DNA of 64,000 bases. It comes from Plotosus lineatus. Its lineage: Eukaryota; Chordata; Actinopteri; Siluriformes; Plotosidae. The position numbers and the translations under genes are program-made. The stretch lies in the NCBI GenBank assembly GCA_024760905.1, contig CM045745.1, forward strand, positions 1,284,001 through 1,348,000. The letters are read 5' to 3'. This document shows positions 1 to 10,818 of the stretch, piece by piece. Position 1 is the first letter of the stretch, and each line of letters begins with the position of its first letter. The notes under the pieces were generated by a model. It saw nothing but the letters and a program-made list of their open reading frames with translations. It was not told where the DNA came from and made no database searches.

Positions 1-154
1 TAGATGAATATCATTAATTATTTACACTAACATGTAATTAAAGGTAAATGGAACAAATTTATAATTTCAGAGGTGTGTATCGACCTGGTATCTCTTCGCA
101 TTAATTGGTACCCAAGAAGTATCTCTCAGTTTCAAAAAAGTTGGTGATCCCCTG

Positions 155-262
155 CTATAGACAGTCTTACTCATTAATACAGTAATAATGAAGTAGAGTG
201 TTGTAATGATTCAGTAAAAATTTTTAATTTTGTACTGTGATAATATTTATGAATAAATAAAG
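155..262 (+). repeat. Fragment of dispersed AT-rich repeat
   Basis: This segment (ctatagacagtcttactc, through a T-rich stretch to ttgtactgtgata) recurs, diverged, at about 1249-1340, 10016-10095, 62205-62300 and, inverted, 46300-46385. In several places it abuts the end starting CAGTAGGCCC, so it is probably part of one pogo-like element family. Bases 263-575 are AT-rich intron in which I see nothing else. Confidence 0.55.
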
Positions 263-590
263 CACTTAGGCTCCTTACCGGAAGATGCAGGGCATTTGAG
301 TGAAATCATAGGGCTTAAATAATCATTAAAAACACACTAAAAAGACGTGAATTCACAATTCAAGCAATCACATTGATAACATGTGTGCGAAGGAGGAAAA
401 AAGAGGTGTACTCATCATCTGCAACCAGTCAGCAGGAGGGAGAAACAAAAGCTCTCAGCCATTGGCTAAGTTTGAATAACGTGCCAGTAATGTCATGATG
501 ATGCATATGTATAATTTGCCGGGGCTGCTGTTAATTCAGTGCTTCTTAAATAGTGGAACACGATTATATGGTTATAATGACGTAAACATT

Positions 591-896
591 ATTAATGAGT
601 ACATCAGAGGGACAGCACATTTTAGAGGTTTTGGACATAAAATCAGAGAGGCTAGATTGAGATGGTTTGGACATGTGCAGAGGAGGGATAGTGAGTATGT
701 TGGTAGTAGGATGCTGAGGTTGGAACTACCAGGCAGAAGGCCTAGAGGAAGACCAAGAGAAGATTTATGGATGTGGTGAAGTAAGACATGAAGATGGTTG
801 GAGTAAGAGGAGAAGATGCAGAGGATAGGGTGAGATGGAGGCGGATGGTTTGCTGTGGCGACCCCTGAAGGGAAAAGCCAAAAGGAAAAGAAGAAG
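591..896 (+). mobile_element. 5'-truncated RTE LINE 3' end with target-site duplication
   Basis: The sequence matches the last 300 bp of the RTE copies at 29.7, 49.9 and 60.4 kb. It encodes the C-terminal end of the ORF (RGTAHFRGFGHKIREARLRW, then RRDSEYVGSRMLRLE) with a frameshift near 777, and ends in the family tail (tggcgacccctgaaggg, then aaaaggaaaagaagaag). It is flanked by a 15-bp direct repeat, 576-590 and 897-911, with one mismatch. This defines the insertion exactly and shows that the element transposes by target-primed reverse transcription. Confidence 0.9.
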
Positions 897-959
897 AATG
901 ATGTAAACATTTAGTATTATTTTATTATTTTTCCATATACTCTTTTTGAAAACCGACAT

Positions 960-1345
960 ATACAGGGATCCCTCAATTTCCGCGGTTAATTGGGACCGAG
1001 ATTCCCTCATGACCGTCGAATTCTGCGAAATAGGATCGAAAACACCCCCCCGGCTGACGTATACGTACAGTAGGCCCTTGTTATTCACAGGGGTTTGGTT
1101 CCAGCCCCTCCCATCAATGAAGATAATCCACAAGTTCTGTACCCGTAAGTAAAACCCCATGTATCATATTACATGTGCGAATGATCAACCGGAAGTAAAA
1201 TACTGTGTATCTCTTGCATGTGCTAAAATATGCTTCTTGAACACATTCTATAGACAGTCTTACTCATGATTACAGTATTAATGTAGTAATGATTAAGAAA
1301 AACTTATTTTTTTACTGTGATATTTATTGATAATAAAATATAAAC
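960..1345. repeat. Nested ends of pogo/Tigger-like elements
   Basis: Two element ends lie in tandem. CAGGGATCCCTC starts at about 963, with its relative (inverted) near 33210. CAGTAGGCCC starts at about 1068, followed by ggggtttggttccagcccc, as at 9029. Termini of this kind, starting CAG and placed after TA, are typical of pogo/Tigger elements of the Tc1/mariner superfamily. No transposase remains here. Confidence 0.5.
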
Positions 1346-1348
1346 ATG

Positions 1349-1635
1349 CACGTTTGATTTGGCAGAGGTTTTTACATCGGATGCCCTTCCTATCACAACC
1401 CTTTTTAGCAAGGGACTGAAACACGCTGACGACTTTGCAGCCTACTCTTTACGAAAGTCAGCAATGTTTTTTTACATGCCTCTCACCATAGACAGTGAGA
1501 GACATGGCCCGCCTTTGATAACCCAGTTAGCTGCACTGGGGGGGGACAGTGACAACCTTGTGGAGAGTGGGACTCGAACCCCCAACCTTAGGATCAGTGA
1601 TCCAGCACCCTATACCACTAGACCACCACTGCCCC
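1349..1635 (-). repeat. tRNA-derived SINE, 3'-truncated
   Basis: Read on the minus strand it starts GGGGCAGTGGTGGTCTAGTG, containing a pol III A-box-like sequence. The B-box-like GGGTTCGAGTCCC follows about 50 bases on. The body then runs through the gacagtgagagacatggcc region (plus-strand sense) to the fragment shared with the RTE leader. A 17-bp direct repeat flanks it (1332-1348 and 1641-1657, identical). It stops at the caaatcaaacgtg point and lacks the RTE-type tail seen in the full copy at 22408-22761. Confidence 0.85.
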
Positions 1636-1660
1636 AATAAAATAAAATATAAACATGATA

Positions 1661-1687
1661 GTGTGTATGTGTGTGTGTGTATATGTG

Positions 1688-1739
<52 letters not shown>
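1661..1739. repeat. GT/TA compound microsatellite
   Basis: Alternating GT and TA dinucleotides, ending directly against the left arm of the palindrome that follows. Confidence 0.95.
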
Positions 1740-1741
<2 letters not shown>

Positions 1742-1990
1742 AAAATAAAAGGACAGGACAAAGACTTTCTATTGAAACTCCATTTATCACTACAGATCTG
1801 TTTCGAGGGGTGGTGAAACCATCCTCTTTCTTCAGGTGATTATAGAAGAATTATATTCTTTATTTTTTCTTCTATAGAATTCTTCTATAATCACCTGAAG
1901 AGAGAGGATGGTTTCACCACCCCTCGAAACAGATCTGTAGTGATAAATGGAGTTTCAATAGAAAGTCTTTGTCCTGTCCTTTTATTTTTG
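1740..1990. repeat. Near-perfect 113-bp inverted repeat (palindrome)
   Basis: The left arm 1740-1852 and right arm 1878-1990 are reverse complements with one mismatch by eye, separated by a 25-bp spacer. The right arm continues to about 2051 as a 170-bp unit (ending tctactcagaaaatc) that recurs singly at 43191-43363 (+) and 30866-31036 (-). No open frame is convincing. The unit resembles no family I can name with confidence; Penelope-like terminal repeats are one possibility. Confidence 0.92.
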
Positions 1991-2051
1991 TTTATTTGCT
2001 CTACCAAAAAGTATTGAGCACTCTCCTACGGAAGGATCTACTCAGAAAATC

Positions 2052-2052
<1 letters not shown>

Positions 2053-2127
<75 letters not shown>
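2053..2127. repeat. CT/TA microsatellite
   Basis: A short CT run leads into about 70 bp of TA repeats. The same arrangement (170-bp unit, CT run, TA run) occurs at 43364-43470. Confidence 0.95.
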
Positions 2128-2133
<6 letters not shown>

Positions 2134-2145
2134 AATAGCATTTTA

Positions 2146-4526
2146 CTACATATATCCTCCTCCTCCTAATACTGGTTCTGCCCCCCTCAGTGGTCTGTGA
2201 CATCCTGAGTTGGCAATCAGTCCTTCGAGGTATGCCCTCCACGAGACCTTGTCCTTGGCCAGTCGTCTTAAGTGGTTCAGGTGGTCAGTGGTACGTAGGG
2301 GTCCCAGGCCAGCTCGTTTGATGCCTCCGCGAATGATTTCAAGAAAATTGGTGCAGTGTCTTTCTCGCCTAACCTGGTACTTTCTGCTTCTGAAGAGAGC
2401 GAACTGCAGGGCTTGTTGTGCTAGTGATTGTATGTCCATGCGGAGGATGTGGCCTATCATGGACCATCTCTGTTTCACAACCCTCTTAGAGAGTGGCTCG
2501 CAGTTGCGTGTCATGTAGAGGGCCTTGATGGAAATGAGGCTATGTGGCCAGCTGTTTTTGCGCAAGTGTTTGCGATGGCATGCATCCAGTTTCTTCAGGT
2601 TGCTTGATGTTGGGGCCCAGCTGTTGCAGTTGTATAGCATGATGGATGTGCAGTTTACGTCATAGAGGCGAAGTTTCTTCTGTACTGGGCTCTTTGATCT
2701 ACGCCAGATTTTCCAGTAGGTTTGGAAAGCGATGTTTCCTAGGTTGCCGCGCAATGTGATATCTTCATTACTGCAGAGTAGTGAGCCTAGGATCTTGCTT
2801 TTTCACCAGTCTTCTTTTCCTCGGCATGCTTGACCTTCTTCATTCAATTCTGACTTCTCAGCTAAAAAGACATGAGTGTATTCAGTCTTGGTTTCATTCA
2901 TAAAGAGGTTGTGTTTCTCTAAGGTGTTTTGAAGGATGTCAAGCGGAGGTCTTTCTTCGTCGAGGAAATCCACATCGTCAGCATATTCCATCTCCAATGA
3001 CAGTCTAATGTTGGAGATTGCTGGTTCAGACCTTGATGTTAATGTCCTTATTGATTGTAGGGCAGTTGCAAGATATCAGGTGAAGAGAACTGGTGATAGA
3101 CTGTCACCTTGTGGGGAGCCGATGGAAGTAGAAAACTCTGCAGATGTTTCTGATTTCACTCTAATGACTAGTCTTGTTTCTGCAAGGAGCATACGGACCA
3201 GTCTGAGGTCATCTTCATTGCATTTGGCTTTGAAAAGGGATTCGAGGATTTGCTGATGCTGGCTTTTGACATGTCAATTTCCATTTTGTGGAAGTCCCAT
3301 TTTCTTGTCAATACAACAGAGACCAGCATGCGTTGTGCTCCTACAATGTCTCCGGCGCTTCTTCCTCTTTTGAAGCCACTCTGACAGGTTCCTGTGTAGG
3401 TGTCGATCTTATCTCATATTCTACGCAGTGTGATGGTGGAGAAGATTTTCCTTATGCTATTCAGCAATACTATTGGTCTAAGGTTTGCTGGTGGGTTTGG
3501 CAGCGGAGTCAGGGTTCCTTGTCTGAGGCTTTCAATTGGAATATGATGTTCAAGGGATTGGTTGATAATGGCGGCAGTGTTTATGGAGACAGTGTCCTTG
3601 GCTTCCTTGAAGAGCTTGCTGTTCAAGTTGTCTGGTCCAGCTGCCTTTTCACGCTTGAAGGCTTGTATGGCATTTTTGACTTCCTCTTCACTGATGGGTG
3701 TCTGGAGAGGTCTTGGGTCACCGGTGAATGGTTCAAGTGGGTCATCCTCTTTGTCTGTGAACTGTTCTTGAAACCATGTTTTTATTGCCTCTGCTTTTCC
3801 CTTGTCCGAGTCTATGAAACGGCCTTCCGCATCGAGAACAGTGATAGGTGGACTTGGCTTAGCTGCTCGAAGTTGTTTAGCGGCTTTGAACATTCTTTGA
3901 CAGTTGTCGGTGGCTATAAGTTCCTCTGCTATGTTATCAGCATGGTTTATGGCATTGATTTTGAGTCTATTTGTGATGCCTTTCAGAATCTTGTTGCTTT
4001 TTTCCCCTCAGCATTGTTCTGTTGTCGCTGTTGCCATGTTGGTAGATGCGCAATAGAGAGCTTTCTGTTCTTTGGACAGTTGTTGGACCGCCGAGTCGCT
4101 AGTTAGTTGACGTCTGTTGATAAACTTGCATTCCCCAGCAGTTTCTAGGGCTGTTTCTCTCATGCATTCTAGGTTGTTGGTTAAGGTTGCATTTGGGTTG
4201 TTGTCCTCTAGATTTGTCATCTTATGGTGTAGCTTTGCCTTGTATGATTCTTTGGTGGGCTGGTCAGTTCTTAGGTGCTCAATGTTGATGTGTTTTTGGC
4301 CTGACTTTTTCTTGTCCTGCTTGTATACTAGATGGATGTTGTTCATCTGTAGTTTGGTAACAACAAGTTTATGATCAGAGTTCAGGTCTGTTCCACCATA
4401 TGAGCATGGATCTCGGAGAAGAGGGGTTGTCTTCTGATTGCAGAGGATGTAATCAATTTGGTTGAAGATTAGCTTGGTCTTTTTGCTTTCTATTACGTCT
4501 TTGATGTGTCCTGTCCATATATACAT
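2146..4526 (-). pseudogene. Non-LTR retrotransposon ORF2 (APE endonuclease/RT), degenerate
   Basis: Read on the minus strand, three frames give one LINE protein in order. 4526-4008 is the end of an apurinic-type endonuclease (QIDYILCNQK, then the SDHKLVV catalytic His region) plus linker. 3893-3414 is the RT N-terminus (AGPDNLNSKLFK; LRPIVLLNSIRKIF). Near 2990 lies the RT catalytic box YADDVDFLD. 2754-2146 is the C-terminal region (MLYNCNSWAP, then WSMIGHILRM). It would have copied itself by target-primed reverse transcription. Frameshifts and stops between these blocks make it inactive. The family is not certain; it resembles RTE/RTEX- or Proto2-type elements rather than L1. The 3' end abuts a TA microsatellite at about 2130, and the 5' part of the endonuclease is missing at about 4530, where a pogo-like element begins. 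Confidence 0.85.
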
Positions 4527-4537
4527 ATATAAATATA

Positions 4538-4965
4538 CAGTTGGCCCCCAACTTACGAAGACCCCTGTGGACGAAATCCCCGGGTTATGAAAAACATTTC
4601 ATAAGTTTCCGTCACCGAGATACGAAACACCCCCTCTTATGAAAAGAAATTCAAACACGCCAATCAATATTTCACACGACGCGCGAGTTGCTCTTTCATT
4701 GGCTGTTTCTCAACATCCCGCCCCGCTGGCATCCCAGATGGAGACAGAAGGAAGCTTAACTCTTTAGTTTTTAGTTTAGTTTTTTAAGTTGTTTACTTCA
4801 GTAAATGTTGAATAAATGTGGGCACATTTGAGCTCATCTGGAATTCCGATCCCTCAAGGAATCAAATTAAAGTTGAGTTTGTCAAGCAGGGAATGCGCTT
4901 TGAATTCCATGTCTTGTGGGCGTGGTCCGCAGCGCGCGAGAAAGCGAGAGGGATAGAGAGGGAGA

Positions 4966-5012
<47 letters not shown>

Positions 5013-5181
5013 GTGTGTGTGTGTGTGTGTGTGTGTGTTTATGCAGTTTATCCAGTCCAAAGACTTGAGCCTTGGAACGAATCAGGCGTTTAACATGTAA
5101 AATGCGACCCCTTCTGACGAAATCCCCGCATTACAAAAAAGGCGCTGGAACGGATTAATTTCGTAGGTAGGGGGCCGACTG
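4538..5181. mobile_element. Pogo/Tigger-like nonautonomous element
   Basis: The left end starts CAGTTGGCCCCCAACTTACG after TA at 4536-4537; the right end is the reverse complement of CAGTCGGCCCCCTACCTACG, ending at 5181. The interior has no transposase and contains a GA/GT microsatellite (about 4967-5038). Closely related copies are at 35710-37046 and, inverted, 62660-63275. Confidence 0.75.
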
Positions 5182-5204
5182 TGTGTGTGTGTGTGTAATA
5201 TATA

Positions 5205-5620
5205 TATATGAGACGCAGCTGAACGTTACCCATACTTCCTGTTTGTCGCACACGTGAAGGAGAGTTGCCTGTTGGCTTGTTTTGAGATTGATCATGCAGC
5301 GTTATATTTCGTTATCGCCCGAAACCCCTCTGCAATCGGAACGATATTGAACCAGAAGGAGACCTGAAAGGGGAAATACAGTGATGGAGGCGATTATTTC
5401 GACACGATATTAAAATAGAGTGCTTCTTGGGAGAAGACCTTTGATCTCGCGAGGAAGAAAGTTAATATTGAATGAGGACCTCCGATCTTTCAAACAGGTA
5501 CTGTAATTCCACTTTAAATAAAACATGCCATACATTTAAACATTTAAATAGAATTGTTCCGTCAACCGCGCGTTGCGTGTGGGCGTGGCCCGAGTTTTGT
5601 GTGTGTGAGAGAGAGGGAGA

Positions 5621-5660
<40 letters not shown>

Positions 5661-6102
5661 GAGCGCGCGCGAGAGAGAGAGAGAGAGAGACAGACTGCCT
5701 ATACAGTCAGAGATGAAAGGAGGCTTAACTCTTTAGTTTATTTTTTTTTTAAAGTTGTTTATTTCAGTAAATGTTTAATAAATGTGGTGCATATGAGCAA
5801 AACACGGCTCATCTGAACCCCCAATCCATCAAGGAATCAAGTTAAAGTTGAGTTTGGACCTCCAATGTGTCAAGCAGGGAATGTGCTTTGATTTCCACGG
5901 CTTAAAATTTTCTATTACTTGTAACACATATTTCATACAAAATTTGTGTACTTTTATCATTTTTAAAGGGTTTATGGGGTAGTCTTGGATTGCTTGGAAC
6001 GAATCAAGCGTTTTACATGTAAAATGTGCCTCTACTTACGAAACTCCCGCTTTACGAAAAAGGTGCTGGAACGTAATAATTTCGTAAGTAGGGCGCTGAC
6101 TG
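5205..6102. mobile_element. Pogo/Tigger-like element with transposase remnant
   Basis: The right end (reads CAGCGCCCTACTTACGAAAT inverted, followed by TA at 6103) closes an element whose left end merges with the previous one. The stretch 5320-5420 repeats, in broken form, the transposase N-terminal region seen at 17050-17160. GA/GT microsatellite at about 5596-5692. Confidence 0.6.
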
Positions 6103-6723
6103 TAATATAATCCTTTGCTGTGGGGTTACCATACTGCATTACATTTTTGATGTAGTTATAGTGCAGAAATGTTTTCCTGTTATCTTCAGAGTTGCCCGTC
6201 GGGGCAAATATTCCAATAACAAAAGAATAACTTGTGTTCGTTATATTTTCCTGAAGTTGAGTCATGGTAACCATTGCTGTTGCATAAATATAAAGTGAAC
6301 TGAGTATATAATAATTATTAAACTTGTATCAAGAATGAATTTAGAGTGTTTCACATTCAAAATATTATATTTTAATGATGAACAAAAATAGTCTAATTTT
6401 CTATAATAAAACCCTTTTCATCTGGCTGCATCAAAAGATATTTCAGTTTAATTATGATAATAATTCAGTCGGCTGAGATACAATAAATGTTTTAATAGCT
6501 GTTACTTCTATTAAATTTTGTCATTTGACATGCTATCATCAGTGGATATAAGTAGGCCTGTATCCTACATCAAACACTATGCAACATAATGTATGTAAAA
6601 TATTTTATTATTAATACTGATTTAATGATCGAGAAATAAAATACATAATGTTTTATGAAATTTTCAATTATCTATTGAAATTGACAAAATAGTCTGTAGT
6701 TGAGTTTGACTACATTATAAAAT

Positions 6724-6981
<258 letters not shown>

Positions 6982-7058
6982 TATAAATAATTTTTATTTA
7001 ATATTTCGCAGCAATAAATAACATTCTTAATAAGTCCTGAATAATTGTAAGGTCAAAC

Positions 7059-7436
7059 CTAAGACAACCAGACATGGTGCACCAGGGATCGACAGCGATT
7101 CCATGTCATGTATTTACGAAGTCGCTGATGAAATTGCAGGAAAGATTCAAACAAAATATATTTATGATCATTTTTATCAGTAACATAAAGGTAAAAATCT
7201 ATATAATACTGACATTTTACTAACATATCAATTATTGGTTCTCTGTTGAGAAATAGTTGCGCAAGAAACTTCCATTTCACCTCGTGGATGGCTGGTACAG
7301 TACTTTGATTGACGGTAGATCTCTGCAGCCAAAATGTCTCCACCATTATGGCATCAGTAGCGGCTTTCTCTGCTGAAGAGGTCAGCCATTTCTTACTCTT
7401 CAATTCCTGGCTGTCCTCTGATTCCCCATTGAGCAA
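7059..7436 (-). other. Unrecognised open stretch, possibly a decayed ORF
   Basis: On the minus strand 125 codons are open (for example STVPAIHEVKWKFLAQLFLN, then CQYYIDFYLYVTDKNDHKY). The composition is protein-like rather than low-complexity. Just upstream on the same strand (7960-7440) are Ser/Thr/Pro-rich stretches broken by stops. I do not recognise it; a degraded accessory protein of a DNA transposon is one possibility. No splice signals or ATP6V1H similarity were seen. Confidence 0.3.
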
Positions 7437-8133
7437 CTTGGGCTTTCACCCAACACAGCCATGCATGTCAATTGGTCCTCTTGGTCATGCTACTGGAGAT
7501 GTTGCTGCTGCTGAGGCATCTCTCACAGCTGCAATAATTACATGTGGCCTCCTCCTGCAATCTAGTGCATTGCCTCTATTCAAACGTTCAATTCTTGTTT
7601 TAATTTAATTTGATATAGAGTTATCGTCACACCTCGCCTTCATCACTTTTATCTGCCAAGACCGGCTGACCATCTTCCTGGCATCCATTCTGCACAAGTC
7701 GAGTTTGGCCAAACTCTTGGCTGGTATCCACGAAAATACGAACGATGGCATGCCAATCAGGTGCATTACGGCGCTTCCCCCTGGCTTTTATATGAGGGAT
7801 TGTCAAACGAGTCTACCCAGGCAGTGGGAGCACAGCATGGTGTATTGGGGATGATACTTGTCAGTCTTATTGGTGGAGTTGCTTGTGTGGATGTTGGAGT
7901 TCTTGGAGCTGAGGTTCCGGGAGTTGGTAATGAAAGTGCACTGGAAACATCACTAGTAGATTGATCTGAAATGTGTCATATATGAATAATAAGCGTGCTA
8001 GTTTTACACAGATCAAAGCTCTTTGTTACCATAATATATTACTACATGTGAAGAAAGAATATGCTCTGGTAATTTTGTACATCAGTGTACACAGCAATAT
8101 TATAATCATTTATAGTTATATCTCATCTTCCGA

Positions 8134-8545
8134 TTAATCTGGGGTCGGGTCGCGGGGGCAGCAACCTAGGCAAAAAGGTCCAGACATCCCACTCCCCAGC
8201 CACTTCCTCCAGCTCTTCCGGGGGGGCACCGAGGCATTCAGACAAGTCGAGAGACAATAGTCCCTCCAGCGTGTTCTAGGTCGACCCCGAGGTCTCTTCC
8301 CAGTTGGACATGCCCGAAACACCACACCAGGGATGTGTTCGGGAGGCATTCTGACCAGATGCTCGGGCCACCTCAACTGGCCCCTCTCAATGTGGAGGAG
8401 CAGCGGATCTACTCCGAGCTTCTCCCCGGATGGTAGAGCTTCTCACCTTATCTCTCAGGGAAAGCTCCGCCACCCGGCAAAGCAAGCTCATTTCAGCCGC
8501 TTGTATCCGCAATCTTGTTCTTTTGATCACTACCCAAAGCTCGTG
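8134..8545 (-). pseudogene. LINE ORF2 C-terminal fragment
   Basis: The minus-strand reading RWPEHLVRMPPEHIPGVVFR, then ACPTGKRPRGRPRTRWRDY matches the C-terminal tail shared by several fish LINE families (the RxxGHxxRMP and GRPRxRWRDY signatures). The ORF ends near 8134. The sequence continues, without an open frame, to about 8545. The RT domain is absent. The exact family (RTE/Rex3-like or L1/Tx1-like) is not decided. Confidence 0.75.
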
Positions 8546-9028
8546 ACCCCCGTTTATAGTTGTATTGTGATCATAATTATAATTTAATGTTTATGAAATT
8601 CTTCAATTTAATATTAGTTTTACATGTTGGGCATCAATATTACAATGACTCTGCCTCATTTACATACATGTGCAGTTTTCCTGATAATATTTCTGATAAT
8701 TTTTAAAATGTATAAAAGTATCTTTCCATGCCTTCAAAAGCTTGTGGTACTGGATCGGTTTCAGTAGCTCCCACAATTCTTCTCCAAGCCAGTTATTTCA
8801 GAAATTTTAAATTCAGCATCTTCAACAGGCTTCTGAAATTTCCTGTGATATCTCCTGTGATATTCGATTTAAACCCTGAAAAATTCTTGAATGTTCTTTG
8901 GAAGTCTGGTACACCACATGGAAAATTGAAAATTGGTACATTTCTATGCAATTCTATATGTATACTGAAAGGTATTATTGCATCACTTGAATGATCACAC
9001 AACTTACACCTATACACCATTATTTACA

Positions 9029-10100
9029 GTAGGCCCACTTTTATTTGCGGGGGTTTGGTTCTGGCCCCTCCCGCAAATGAAGATAATCCGCAAGTTCTGT
9101 ACCCGGAAGTAAAACCCCATGTATCATATTATATGCGCGAACGATCAACCAAAAGTAAAATACAGTGGTACCTCACTTTATGAAATTAATCCGTTCCAGC
9201 GCCTTTTTTGTAACCTGCATTTTTCGTAAATTGAACAGCATTTTACATGTAAAACGTGTGATTCATTCCAAGGCTCCCAATACTACCCCATAAACCCTTT
9301 AAAAATTATAAAAGCATACCTTTTATGACTTCCTTCTGCTTCAATATCATCCCGATGATAAGACAGGTTTGGCCATATTCCTTTGCAATATCACTTGAGC
9401 CCGTTTCTTCTTCTAATCACATGTGTGCGTGTGTGTGTGTGTGTGTGCGCGTTTTGACCATGTCTTCTTAGCAGAGTTATAATCTTACAAACATTTCATC
9501 ATCGTTTTCTGTAACCGCTTCATTCTAATTAGGGTCGCGGAGAGGCTGGTACCCATCCCAGCCAACTCAGGCCAGCCAGGCCATCGCTGGGCGGAAACAC
9601 GCTGACGGCTTTGCAGCCTACTCTTGTCGAAAGTCAGCAATGGTTCTTTTACATGCCTCACACCATAGACAGTGAGAGACATGGCCCGCCTTTGATAACC
9701 CAGTTTGCTGCACTGGGGGGGGACAGTGACAACCTTGTGGAGAGTGGGACTCGAACCCCCAACCTTTGGGTCAGTGATCCAGTGCCTTATACCACTAGAC
9801 CACCACTGCCCCCTTACAAACATTTATGGAAGGTTAAAAGCTTGAGTCAAGAAATAAACCATGAAACAACAGTAACTCTGTCCTTTATACGCAAAGCATT
9901 ATGGTAGCTGGGAAGGAGCTGCATCAACTCTCCAAGGCAATGGGAGGCCAGCGGGGCAGGATATTAGGAGCCAATAAGAGGGAGCTGCGTCATCCCTCCT
10001 AGCCAATGGGAGGCCAGTCTTACTCATTTAATACAGTGTTAATGTAGTAATGATTAAGAAAAACCTTTTAATTTTGTACTGTGGTATTTATTAATAAAAT
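9029..10100. repeat. Nest: SINE in a pogo-like element in another pogo-like element
   Basis: An outer repeat starts CAGTAGGCCC at about 9029 and ends with the AT-rich unit at about 10016-10100. It is interrupted at about 9164 by an element starting CAGTGGTACCTCACTTTATG. That element's interior is the reverse complement of the family at 21555-22882, and it runs to about 10017. A SINE at 9497-9812 interrupts the inner element in turn. Confidence 0.65.
9497..9812 (-). repeat. tRNA-derived SINE, second tail type
   Basis: The head and body match the SINE at 22408-22761, but the 3' part instead ends (minus strand) gggatgggtaccagcctctc, then gaccctaattagaatgaagc and a ggttacagaaaa terminus. It is flanked by the 13-bp direct repeat CTTACAAACATTT at 9484-9496 and 9813-9825. 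Confidence 0.88.
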
Positions 10101-10132
10101 ATTATATATTTTTTATTATAAAATATTAATTA

Positions 10133-10172
<40 letters not shown>

Positions 10173-10175
<3 letters not shown>

Positions 10176-10520
10176 GACGCTCCCTGACTTGTGTTTTTAA
10201 TTGGTTCCGGACGGCTGAATGAAAGTTGAACGTGAACGTAAGTTGTTACAGTGACGTATGACTTATGACGCTCAGACTGTGCGAAACAGTACATCCATAA
10301 ATACCATTACCGTAGCTCATAAAACACCCCTAAATCAATCATTATAAACATAACATTGGAAAATCATATCAAATATATCAACTAATATCAACATGAATTT
10401 CAAATGTCACTTATTTATACCAAGTCACTTTACATGAAGCTTAAAACAGCCATCAACGCTTACAATATGTGAGGCGCTCCAAAAAATCGAAAGTAGTGTA
10501 CTTGCGAAAGTAATTATGAA
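10173..10520. repeat. CAGACGCTCC-type element fragment
   Basis: Starts cagacgctccctgacttg, the left end of the TA-target element complete at 18175-18903. Only the first 350 bp are present, just upstream of the cassette exon. Confidence 0.65.
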
Positions 10521-10764
10521 AATTGTCACTATCTAAGTAACTATGAACCTGACTGTTCTTCATGTACACTTTAGGCTATTTGACTTGGCATTGAAGAGAT
10601 TTGTAGGCTGCTGGAAGATTATTAATCTACTCATGATTAGTATTTCATTATTTACTTCGAAATATTTCCATTGTGTAGTCTTGCAGCTTATATTTTGGTC
10701 AAGGGATCAACATCTAAGTTTGCATCTCAGTACACCTGCTTTTTTTTCTTTTTTCTTTTGTTAG

Positions 10765-10818
10765 AAGCTACATGGTATAGGTGCAGAAACAGGAACTGGA
10801 ACCATGTCTCCCAGTGAA
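10765..10818 (+). CDS. ATP6V1H: ATP6V1H cassette exon (54 bp, 18 codons)
   Basis: A long pyrimidine tract ending in TTAG (10764) precedes the exon, and GTGAGT follows at 10819. It reads KLHGIGAETGTGTMSPSE, which aligns with the human 18-residue segment that is present in isoform 1 and absent from isoform 2 (about residues 176-193). Its length is a multiple of three and both borders are phase 0, so skipping keeps the frame. It lies 930 bp upstream of the next exon. It is less conserved than its neighbours, which fits a flexible optional insert. I chose the exon from splice signals, phase, length and position; there is no start codon inside. Confidence is a little lower because the sequence is short. 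Confidence 0.88.

Noticed and set aside
3288..4106. 272-codon plus-strand frame rich in Cys and Phe
   Set aside because: Lies antisense to the LINE ORF2 at 2146-4526, which has RT and endonuclease motifs; the plus frame has none.
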